Source: Mixia osmundae IAM 14324 | Taxonomy: Eukaryota > Basidiomycota > Mixiomycetes > Mixiales > Mixiaceae | Assembly (NCBI RefSeq): GCF_000708205.1 | Contig: NW_014575557.1 | Coordinates: 372,143 to 436,142 of the forward strand | DNA length: 64,000 bases | Direction: 5' to 3' | Shown here: positions 1 through 9,040 of the stretch, piece after piece | Numbering within the stretch: the first letter of the stretch is position 1 | Layout: the number at the start of each line of letters is the position of its first letter | The notes under the pieces: model-generated | Told to the model about the DNA's origin: nothing | Databases searched by the model: none | Seen by the model: the letters and a program-made list of their open reading frames with translations, nothing else | Translations under genes and position numbers: made by a program

Positions 1-131
1 CTATGAGGAAACGTGGTCAGCAGAGGACAACATGCTATCGATCGAGCTCTGACCGAACTTGCGCATGGAAAGCCTACCACGGAGCTGCAATGATGATGTT
101 GGCACACAGTATCGTCTCAATGCATGTGATG

Positions 132-1114
132 CTACAACTTTGCAAAGCGCGGTGGCTTCTTCGTCATGAAAGCTCCCACAGCTTCGACCAGATCCGAAGC
201 TTGAAGTTGACTCATGTTCCAAGTTGCAGTGTAGGCCAGACCATCCTGAACTGAATGATCCCGAGAGTAATCGAGTAGATGCTTGCTGCCTTGCACTGCA
301 ATCGGCGATTTGTCTGTATTCGTGTTAGCAGGGCGTGGCGAATAGTAATTGCGCTTACTGGAGATATCCTTCGCTAGTTCGATGGCGGCTGCCAGAACTT
401 CGCTGCGGCCTCCTTGCACGACGTTGCTGACAAAGCCATGCTGATGTGCTTCCGCGGCGTCAAAGTTCCGGCCAGTATAGACAAGCTCGCGCGTCCAAGA
501 GTCATTCGCGACTTTCAGCGGAAACCGTTGCAGAGAGCCAATATCAGCAGCTAGACCGATTGTCACTTCCTGTAGCACAAAGTGATCTCTCGTATCCTAG
601 CGCGCCATAGAGAAGCCTCACTTTGATGCCAAATTGAGCTGAAGACGCAGCCATACGTATGTCGGCGGCTGATGTGATATCGACGCCCAGACCGATGCAT
701 ATGCCATGGACGGCCGCAATGACGGGTTTCTTGCATTCCTCAATAGCAGATATGGCCGCCTGAAAGTCGAGGATGTGCCTTCTCATCTTCCAGGCCATCC
801 GAGCAGAATCACTCTCGCTTTGATCCGTAAGCGCGCCCGTGTCTGTCAGATCAAGACCGGCAGTATAGAGCTTGTCAAGCTTCGATGCGAGCACGACGAC
901 TCGCACATCCGGATCGTTGGAAGCTAGGTCGAACAGACGGTGTAGCTCTTCCCAGAATGCTTGATTGAAGGCATTGACTCTTGGCAAGGATGAGCATCGT
1001 CTTGTTGAACGACAAAGTTGCTTACGGTCCTCTGTTCATGGACAGCACGAGCACACCGTCTGAAGGAAAGTCGACAATGAAGAGCTTCGGCTGATAGTCT
1101 ACCAGGGAGCCCAT
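132..1114 (-). CDS. ECH1: Delta(3,5)-delta(2,4)-dienoyl-CoA isomerase, peroxisomal
   Basis: A crotonase-fold enzyme that moves double bonds in dienoyl-CoA during beta-oxidation of unsaturated fatty acids. Four exons (1114-1026, 979-622, 569-359, 313-132) join in phase to give 279 residues, a usual length for the family. The middle carries the crotonase pocket (AAVHGICIGLGVDI), followed by EVTIGLAADIGSLQRFP and YSRDHSV, which match animal ECH1 better than plain enoyl-CoA hydratases. The protein ends in AKL, a type 1 peroxisomal targeting signal, so it should act in peroxisomes. The ATG at 1114 is the only good start and gives a normal N-terminus. The last intron (358-314) is 45 bases with no stop, so a retained intron would still be readable. 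The gene stands alone, divergent from the secreted-protein array. Confidence 0.9.
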
Positions 1115-1562
1115 CCTAGCCGTTGACAATTGCCGAGATTGACTTCGTCGCGTCAGATGTCGATGATCAGTGCTGCAAGAACCCCCCAGCGGCCATCGCG
1201 ACCAACCGGCTGGTCATAACGAGACTCGTCCTTGCTCGTCCACATATCTCAGACACGAGCGTCAAGGAGCCGTTCGCGCGTGTTGGACCACTGTACCGTA
1301 TCAGTCCGTGTGACCTCTGTGTGCGTGCATCACGCCGACACCATAGCTCGCGGAGCTCCTTTCGCCTATGCGATCAACGTGACCGGCTTGCAATCGTGCG
1401 TCGACGTGGATTGCGCAGCTACTGTCCTCCCTAACTTCGTCTCGCGTGTTGCTGCGACACGTCGTTGAGCTCCTCCCAGGTTTTGCTGCCCCTTCCTGTC
1501 GTTGCGCCAACCCTCCTTGTCCCTCTGCGTCTTCGGCAAGTAAGCTCAGAAACGAACCGAGG
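1115..1562. other. Divergent intergenic region, no gene
   Basis: This 448-base gap separates the start of the dienoyl-CoA isomerase from the first gene of the secreted-protein array, so it should hold both promoters. I see no open frame with coding character, no RNA gene and no clear repeat. Confidence 0.6.
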
Positions 1563-2282
1563 ATGCTCGCTAGGACACTCCTCGCTGGCTTGTCTTTGGC
1601 TGCCCTTGCAAGGGCAACACCAATCTCGAATGAGACAGCGATCGATCTAGACAAACGTGCTAAGCCTTTGGGCTATGTGTTCGATCTCAGCTGGTCATCA
1701 GCCGCCGTTTGCAAGGTATCGGACAAGAAGTTCGACAGTGCGTCTTGCGACATCCACGCACCAATGAGCTGAATGCTCGCCAACAGTCTTCCATCGATTC
1801 ATCACGTCGGTCACAACGAATATGATGATCAAAGTGCCCATCGATACAGCTCAGCGTCCTACTTGCGTGCGAGGCGATTGTGAAAAGATTGACTTACTCG
1901 ATGGTGACGAGGACGCTCGAGGCACGAATCCTCCGGGCAAAGCTTACATCTCCATGCCTATCGCTGATTTTACACCCAAAGTCACCGGAAGAAGCTACGC
2001 TGGCTGGTAAGCAGAGCGTTCCGCGCTCATGTAGCAGCAGCACTCATGACGCGACTGTGTGACTACAGCTGCACGATTGACTTTTCAATCGGCTTTTACC
2101 TCGATCCGGTCCACGGTTTCGGGGTTGGTGATCCGGAGAAGCCAGGCAAGTTCTGGGCCGTCTGTCACGCAGGCGGCAAATCGCTCGATGGCAAGGACTG
2201 CTACGACGTTCTCGGTCGTCCAGCAGAGGACCATGTCTACATAATGCCCGATGATTGCATCCAGACGCGCGCAAAGCTGTGA
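1563..2282 (+). CDS. Small secreted eight-Cys protein, array copy 1
   Basis: Unrecognised family. Three exons (1563-1737, 1787-2006, 2069-2282) join in phase to 202 residues. The first 18 or so residues are a typical signal peptide (LLAGLSLAALARA). A dibasic LDKR at residues 29-32 could be a Kex2 site that frees the mature domain. That domain starts with GYVFDLSWSSAAVC and carries exactly eight cysteines: the one just named, RPTCVRGDC, YAGCC, WAVC, GKDCYDVL and PDDC. The second intron splits the first codon of the CC pair in phase 2, a position shared with copies 2, 3 and 4. The protein should be exported and held by up to four disulfides. Function is unknown; a secreted effector or cell-surface protein is possible but not shown. 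Confidence 0.85.
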
Positions 2283-2522
2283 GCGAGCTACTTCTACCCG
2301 ATACAAAGAGCTGACGATCAATCGCAGGCCGGTAATCCATGCTTTGGCGTATTACTCTTGATGACCTGCGTGCGAGACAATGTGCTGTAGATGCAGCATT
2401 GCCGCCCCTTATGGCCCAGTCTCCTTTGCGTCGCGGGCGACCGTCGCTTTCCGTGCCCCTGCCAAACCACTTCCGCATCTCGTTTCTCCTGCTCCTGCAC
2501 GCCATCGAAAAGCCGAGCAAAG

Positions 2523-3223
2523 ATGCTGTTGAAGATTTTGTGTTCAACGCTCGCCCTCGGCCATGCAGTTGAAGCTACTCTTACTTCGGGCGAGGCACCT
2601 TTGCAGGTCCGTGACGGCGATACGCCCTTGGGACATATCTTCAACCTCAAGTGGACCGGCGTCGGCCTCTGTCATGCTCCTGGCAACAAGTACAGCAGTA
2701 TGTGCATCATGGCTACGCGCATGGATGCTCTCTCATCGACGACGGACAGTCTTGGATCTCAGAGTAGGCGCATGGGTATCTACCGACGTGACTTTCAAGG
2801 TTCCCGCCGATGAGAAGCAGCGACCTACGTGCATGAGCGGCAGCTGCGAGCATGTCACTTACACTCCCGCTGCTAGAAAGCCGCCACCCTCACCTGGATT
2901 CTATTCGCTTCCGCTGATCGACCACACCGCCAAATTCGACGGTGGCAACTATGCAGGATGGTCAGCCCCCTTTGCTCCTGACTCTCAGATCATAGAAGTG
3001 ATAACAGAGATACAGCTGCTCGATGGACTACGCTCTCGATCTCTTTCTGAATCCACACAACGGCAAGTCGGTCGTTGACCCCGAGGCTCCGGGCACCTTC
3101 TTCGGATACTGCCATACCGATGGAACCTCCACGGACAATGGCCAGTCATGCTATGATGTGCTGGATAAACCGACGCAGCCATTCATCCGATTCGATAAAT
3201 GCTACAAGACCGGCCTTCGGTGA
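2523..3223 (+). CDS. Small secreted eight-Cys protein, array copy 2
   Basis: Three exons (2523-2697, 2750-2960, 3016-3223) join in phase to 197 residues. The N-terminus LLKILCSTLALGHAVEA looks like a signal peptide. The mature part repeats the array pattern: GHIFNLKWTGVGLC, RPTCMSGSC, YAGCC, FFGYC, GQSCYDVL and FDKCY, giving eight cysteines after the leader. It is closest to copy 1 in length, intron positions and wording (TPLGHIFNLKW against KPLGYVFDLSW). Unlike copies 1 and 5 it has no clear KR site before the domain. Exon 1 is 175 bases in both copies 1 and 2, which supports a recent duplication. Function unknown. Confidence 0.85.
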
Positions 3224-3445
3224 GCTTTCCGCATAGCCATCTTCACAAGCAGCTCATGGTAGTCATCAGTCCTTCCATCACTGCGACGCCATACTATGAG
3301 TAGCGGCAGTGTATGTATGTGGTTAAGCAGGCGTCAGTGCAGCTCCTAGTCGCGTCGCGCGTTGCGGAATCGTTGCGAACACTCCTGCCTTTGACCCTCT
3401 GACCCATCACTATCCCACGATTGCATCTCATCTCGCAGCTTTGCA

Positions 3446-4136
3446 ATGCTCTCGTCCTCACTGTTGACTATAGCGGCATACACGCTCGCGATCAGAGCTA
3501 GCGTCATCTCGCAACAAGCGACTGCCAGTCCATCTCAGATCGACAAGACAGAAGAGGAACGTCCAGATGGATACCTCTTCACCATACGTTACACATCGGC
3601 AGGCTACTGCTCACTCAACCAGCGCGATCGAAAGGATGGTATGCGAGCGAGAGCCTTGCCATGACGAGTCTTATCGACTAGCCTCGCAGTCCATCGGGTC
3701 AACTCCCGCGTTCTTCAGGAGATCACCGTCAAAGCGCCAGAGGACTGGCACGAGACACCGAGCTGCATCGATGGGCCTTGCGATACCGTCGATGTAATGG
3801 GCTCCTATGACAAATCTACGGCTGCTTGGGCTGTCAATATCCTGGACCGGAGCATTGTCTACGACAGCGCAGGGGGTGACTATGCAGGCTGGTATCTCTT
3901 GCCATGCTGAGCAACTTCATACACTGATCGCTTCCAACAGCTGTCAGCTATACTACGGCACCGACTTGCACCTGAACCCGCACAATGGCGGAGGATGGAG
4001 GGACGACAAGATTGCAGGTTTCTGGGGCTATTGCGATACCAAGGGCACATCTGGCTCCGGTCAATCTTGCAAAGACGTGCTGCCATTCGGCACAACGTTT
4101 CTCAGGAACTGTATCGAAGTATGGACGGCTGGGTGA
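3446..4136 (+). CDS. Small secreted eight-Cys protein, array copy 3
   Basis: Three exons (3446-3638, 3690-3891, 3941-4136) join in phase to 196 residues. A hydrophobic leader (LLTIAAYTLAIRAS) is followed by an S/T/E-rich stretch and then GYLFTIRYTSAGYC. The other cysteines sit in SCIDGPC, YAGCC, GYC, GQSCKDVL and RNC. LHLNPHNGGGW aligns with LFLNPHNGKSV of copy 2. Both introns are at the same places as in copies 1 and 2. The RPTC start of the second cysteine block is changed to TPSC. Function unknown. Confidence 0.83.
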
Positions 4137-4337
4137 GCTCGTTTGTGTCACGGCATCACCCTCATCTCAATATCTTGGCCGCACTTGCAGATATAGCATC
4201 GAGTCAAAGCCTTATTGGAACTCCGCAACGCATTGACGGGAGCGGGTTCCCACCAGCAGACGGCGATATTCGACGCGTGTGAGGAATGCAGCGTTGCTCT
4301 CCGCTCTCGCGCGTTTGGCTTGTCCGGATTCCTCATC

Positions 4338-5196
4338 ATGCAAATGTTCGCCAATATGATCTGGTTTGCCCTGCTCGTTTCGATGACACTTGCGACGCCC
4401 ATCAACTACCTGTTGCCTGCTTCTTCCATCGCCGATTTGGTCGAGCGCACACCAAATTCGGTCGTGGAAGGTCATCTCGTCGTCGAGCGTACTAACACGC
4501 CTGGTTACGATTTCTTCATCTCTTACGGCGCTGCTGCTACGTGCCCAGTCAGCGCAATCAACTCGATCGATAGTAAGACACAGCGGCATGAAAGCCAGTC
4601 CTGATCAGCAGGGCAGTGTCGCCAAATCATGTCATGAACACGACGTTTTCAAATTCGGTGACTATACGAGTCATCGATGAGCACACGCATCCGATCTGTC
4701 AAGTCGGTCGGTAGATGCATTCACTTTACATCAGTTTTGACGGGTCGTCGCGCAGACGAATTGCAACAAGGTCAACTTGTACTCGGTTTGGAGTGCCGAG
4801 CAGAACGCATGGACAGTGACTCTCTTTGACGGCTCGATGGTCTGGTCAGACAAATTCGATGGCTGGTGAGGACATCACCGCTGGAGAAGCAGACCGCTGA
4901 TGTGGCGCAGCTGTCATGGCGCTTTTTCGACGGCATACTCTCTGAGCGCATCGGACGGTTCGTGGAATCAGATGCGCGATAGGTCCGAGGTACGCAACAA
5001 AAGGATCTAGCACGCCGAGCTAGATATCATCTTCGCGCAGTTCACAGAAATCTGTCTTGCTGCCGGCTTGAGCTCGAGTGGCAAGCAGTGTGCGGATGTG
5101 CTTGCAGATACGGGTGGCAGCAGCATTGGCGATAAATGCGTTTTCACCAGCGCACCGGTCGGCAACGTTGCTTCGGAGGAGCTCTCGCTCGAATGA
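4338..5196 (+). CDS. Small secreted eight-Cys protein, array copy 4
   Basis: Five exons (4338-4572, 4617-4702, 4756-4865, 4911-4989, 5041-5196) join in phase to 221 residues. The leader is FANMIWFALLVSMTLATP. The eight cysteines are in GAAATC, PICQTNC, DGCC, TEIC, GKQCADVL and GDKCVF. The spacing of the second pair is one residue shorter than in the other copies. It shares the phase 2 intron inside the CC motif and gains two more introns. The second donor (CAA followed by GTCGGT at 4703) is not ideal, so that junction is less sure. Copy 5 resembles it most (GYDFFISYG against GYDYVISMT). Function unknown. Confidence 0.8.
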
Positions 5197-5342
5197 GATG
5201 CCGGAGACGTAGCGTTGTCGGAGTCGAACGTGACGCGCTTGTTCGTGATTGGTCGCAAGTGGCAACAGAAGAGGGATGTAAGCCCCTCTGGCTGTCGAGT
5301 TGAGCTCCCTCTTCATTCCCTGCTTGGCCCGACAACGCAAAC

Positions 5343-6276
5343 ATGCTGGCTTCACTCGTTCTTGTGGCGTTGCCTCTGCTCGCGCTGGGTGGCTCAGCTC
5401 ATGATGAGACCATGAAGCCGAGATCGACGTTTGCGGAGCTCGGGAAGCGTCAGATGGTGGCTGGTTACGACTACGTAATCTCGATGACTTTCTCTGCCCA
5501 ATGCAGTATCAATCAACTCAACAGTGCTGTTGGTCAGTGGCATGCTGCAGCGTGACTGGCCACCCTGCTGTTGCTGATGGTGCTATGTAGGCCCGTATGT
5601 GACGACTTCACCCAAGTCAATGGCAACAGTTCGTGTCATCGACAGCGTCAACCAGCCGACTTGCGTCGTGAGTCGACCAGCGCAATACTTGGCAGATTCC
5701 AAGCTGAGCAATGAACAGGCTGGACCTTGCACAAACTTCTTCTACAGCTGGGTTCCGGCCCAGGGCGCTTGGCTCGTCAACGCGCGCATCGATCAGACCT
5801 TCGATGGCGTTCCTGCAGGCTGCTGCACCGGATACGCTTTTGCTGCCTTCTACCTCGCCCCGGACGGTTGGGCCAGCAAGGCACCCGGTGACGGCGTCCA
5901 GCTCTCGTGCTCGGACACCGCCAAAGACAGCACGGGCAAGAGCTGTGCACCCGTCTTTGTCAACCTGGGAGGCGCTGGCTTCTTCAACAAATGCGTTTAC
6001 ACTGGTATCCCGCCCCTGTCCGTCCTCACACCCTCGTTCGCGCTCGTGAGGACTGATTCGTGGTGGGCAGTTACAACGTCGATGTTCATCGCTATCTGTC
6101 CAACTGAGCCATCGTGCTCAATGCAAGTGTATCTCGATGCATATCGTGCCGCAGGCATGTGCCTGATTTCTGAGAGGAACCACGTAGGCGCAGGTCGCTT
6201 GTGGGTCCGGCGCGACATTGGCCCGTTCTGGCTTGACGCCTCCTCTGCTACTCGCGCGAAGACAACACACGGCTGA
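5343..6276 (+). CDS. Secreted eight-Cys protein with long C-terminal tail, array copy 5
   Basis: Three exons (5343-5532, 5591-5667, 5719-6276) give 274 residues. Signal peptide LASLVLVALPLLALGGSA is followed by GKRQ at residues 34-37, a possible Kex2 site, and by GYDYVISMTFSAQC. The remaining cysteines are in PTCVAGPC, PAGCC, LSC, GKSC and NKC. The intron inside CC, present in copies 1-4, is missing here, so the motif is encoded in one piece. After the last family cysteine the frame runs on for about 85 residues, including WW and three more cysteines, with no counterpart in the other copies. That tail may be real or may hide an unrecognised terminal intron. The second intron is 51 bases with no stop. 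Confidence 0.75.
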
Positions 6277-6789
6277 AAGTCCCTGGTGCTTGCTGCTACA
6301 GCCAGCCCTGCGAGCAAGTAGCTAGCAAGTCCGGCGTCAGACGATCGTCTGTTGGACAACAGCGAGCTTGCTGCCGCGCCTGCAGCCACGTGCGATCTCG
6401 TGAGCAGCTTGCCGACAATCACCGCTGCTCTACGCTCTGGCGGCCGCATACGACTCCCTTCGAAGCCATCTCAACGATAGAGACGCCATTGAACGGTCTG
6501 TATTGGACAGTTGACGGACATCCCTGTCCGACTGGAGGGTGTAGGCTTGCGCGAGCTCAGTTTTGTCTGTTTCAACGGCCAGTCCAGAACGCCAAAAGCT
6601 GAAGACGCTGCCCTGCGTCGCTCTGCCGTCAGATCGTACACCGCTGCAACAGCTCTTGTAGACGCCATCGCTGCATCTGTCACCCTAGCTTGACTGAGCC
6701 CACGCAACCGTCTGAGCCCAATCACTTTGCGGCCCACAATCGCAGACTATCGGACTGCAGCCAGCGAACGGCCATCGACGGCGTGAGCC
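6277..6789. other. Intergenic region, no gene
   Basis: This 513-base gap ends the secreted-protein array and precedes the phosphatase gene. It probably holds a terminator for the former and the promoter of the latter. I see no coding frame with a recognisable product and no repeat. Confidence 0.5.
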
Positions 6790-8825
6790 ATGGCGCAGCC
6801 AGAGCCGTCAACAAGCGCTCAGGCTGCTCCGGCAGCCGCAGCCTCGTCTGGACCGTCAGAAGCGGTGAGCTGCGCTTATCTCTACCCTTTTGGCTCAGCT
6901 CACGGTATCGCGCGTATAGGCCATCGCTTCTCTCATGACGCAGGTCCAGCAGGGCGCTCCTCCACCAGTGGGCACACGATCCGGAGCTCGTCCGGTGCGC
7001 AAGGTCAAACGAACAGACCAAGATGCGGCGAAGGCAAAGAAGAAAGCGCCCTCCAAATCGGGCGATACTTCTGCTGCGCCCGCCCTAGTGTCTACCGCTG
7101 GTGATAGTCAGGCTACTGTCATCTCGCCCGCCACGACATCGCTTGAGCCCGGCAAGCCAGAGCCAATTGAAAAGACAGACGATGACAAGACTGCTGAAGG
7201 CCACGAGGAGCCCATCAGGCGGTCACTGGATAAGCCGGTGCAAGCAGCCAGTGCAGCACCTCAACCACCGCCCGTAGGAGCGCCGCGCGCGCAAGTGTCA
7301 AGTGAGAAAGGCAAAGCGAGAGCCTTGCCCGCAACATCGGAGAAAGCGACCAAAGGAAAGAAGAAGAAGCGATCGATCTGGGTCGTCATACTTGCAGCGG
7401 TCGTACCCTGCGTCTCCATTGGCGCAGAAAAGGAAAGCAAAGCCAGGCAAGCAAAGGACAAGCCAGCAACCCAAACTAGAGAAAAGCCAGGTCCTCCCTC
7501 GCGCGATATGGCAACGCCTCCGACGCCCTACGTAGTAGAGAAGGATCCGAATGCATCCACCGACTCAAAACAATCGAGCACAGAGTCGACGCAGAAGCAT
7601 CTGGGCGAAAGTATGCAGCCAGAAATTGTGGCCGCTAACTCACCCCAAGGCGTTCAACTTCCACGAGACGAAACAGAAGGTGTCTTGTCTGGCGCAGTAC
7701 AGTCCCCCGGCTCGGACGGTACACCGGATCGAGCGAGTCTACGGAAAAAGAAGCGGAAGGGTGCCTCTGCGCGTTCCAGCAGAGACAATGTTGCGGGCGC
7801 GCTCGCAGGCTCAGATAGCGAAGCGGAATCGTCTCACAAGGCGGAAGAAGAGACTTCGGATCAGCTCACTTCTGACGAGGACGAGGAGATTGACGATGAT
7901 GATGACGAAGAGATCGAAGATGATAGATTACTACTCTTGGGCGGCATGGGCATACCTATGGATTCCGTGAGTTGGTGCTCATTTTGTGCGTGTGAAGCTA
8001 ACAACAAGCGCAGGATGGGAACCTACACCCACTGTTGAGCGAGCTGGGCGAGATAGACAAGGGACGCAAATGTCTTGTGCTCGATCTGGACGAGACCCTG
8101 GTGCACAGCAGCTTCAAAGTGCGTTATTTGCCAACTTACCCGCGCTAAGCTAAGTTGAAGAGCAGATGATACATCAAGCCGACTTTATCGTGCCCGTCGA
8201 GATCGAGAATCAAGTGCACAACGTCTACGTGATCAAGCGCCCGGGCGTGGACCATTTCTTGCAGAAGATGGGAGAGCTCTACGAAGTCGTCGTCTTTACT
8301 GCTTCGCTCTCAAAGGTCAGCCTCTTCTTGGGCTTAAGCTGTACCCCTGCTGACTTGGATGTTGTAGTATGCGGATCCGGTGCTCGACATACTCGATATA
8401 CATCGCGTCGTTCGACACCGACTGTTCAGGGAGAGCTGCTACAACCATAACGGAAATTACGTCAAAGTAGGCTTAGCTCGCTGCGTCCGCAATCGGTGCG
8501 ATACTGATTATCTACGAAGGATCTTTCTCAGCTCGGCAGGCCGATCGGCGAAACGATCATCATTGACAACTCTCCGGCATCCTACATCTTCCATCCGAAT
8601 AACGCCGTGCCAGTGTCTTCTTGGTTCAACGATCCCCACGATACCGAGCTTACGTGAGTATCTCGGCCAAAGGAGCTTCATGCAATGGCTGACCCGACTT
8701 ACAGCGATCTTGTGCCCTTCCTTACGGATCTGCAGCAAGTCGACGATGTTCGCGGCGTGCTCGACGGCGGATTGTCCCACGGGTCAGTTGTCGACTCGAT
8801 GGAGAAGAAGCTCGACTCGGCGTAG
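6790..8825 (+). CDS. PSR1: NIF/CTD-type (FCP/SCP) protein phosphatase, Psr1-like
   Basis: A HAD-superfamily protein serine phosphatase of the SCP/Psr group. The C-terminal catalytic part holds [16 protein letters not shown], whose DLDET gives the two catalytic aspartates, then [43 protein letters not shown] and [19 protein letters not shown], all standard for the family. About the first 350 residues are low complexity, rich in Lys, Ser and acidic residues. That region has a short hydrophobic stretch ([13 protein letters not shown]) whose cysteine could be lipid-modified as in yeast Psr proteins; this is inference. At least six introns are needed, five within the catalytic half, all with GT-AG ends. 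Yeast Psr1 acts at the plasma membrane in the sodium stress response. Confidence 0.9.
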
Positions 8826-9040
8826 ATGCGCTCCGCGAAGCAAATGGCGCATCATCTCAACAAAGCAATCTCGCAGAAATATACCCTCAGTGCCACTTGC
8901 CCCTTAGATACCAACAACGCTCATCCTTCTCCATTGTCACAACTGCGATGTGTCTGTAAAAGGCGTGCCGGCCGCCTCCAGCCTGCTAATCTCGATGCAC
9001 TCTGTCCTACTGCTCTACTGAGTGCTCCTGCTCTGTCTGA

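Larger units (their letters stand above)
1563..6276 (+). other. Tandem array of five paralogous secreted Cys-rich protein genes
   Basis: Five genes follow each other on the same strand with gaps of 146-240 bases. All encode a signal peptide and a mature domain with eight cysteines in the same order: one after the first strand, a pair spaced x3-4, an adjacent CC after a glycine, a pair spaced x11-12 ending G-(K/Q)-(D/S/Q)-C, and a last one near the C-terminus. Copies one to three are closest to each other, with similar stretches around LFLNPHNG. Copies four and five form a second subgroup with longer loops. The order suggests local duplication followed by fast divergence. I do not recognise the family. 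Confidence 0.85.

Noticed and set aside
5997-6449. Minus-strand 150-residue frame over the end of secreted copy 5
   Set aside because: It lies antisense to a better-supported gene, has no recognisable motif, and its codon pattern follows the plus-strand frame.
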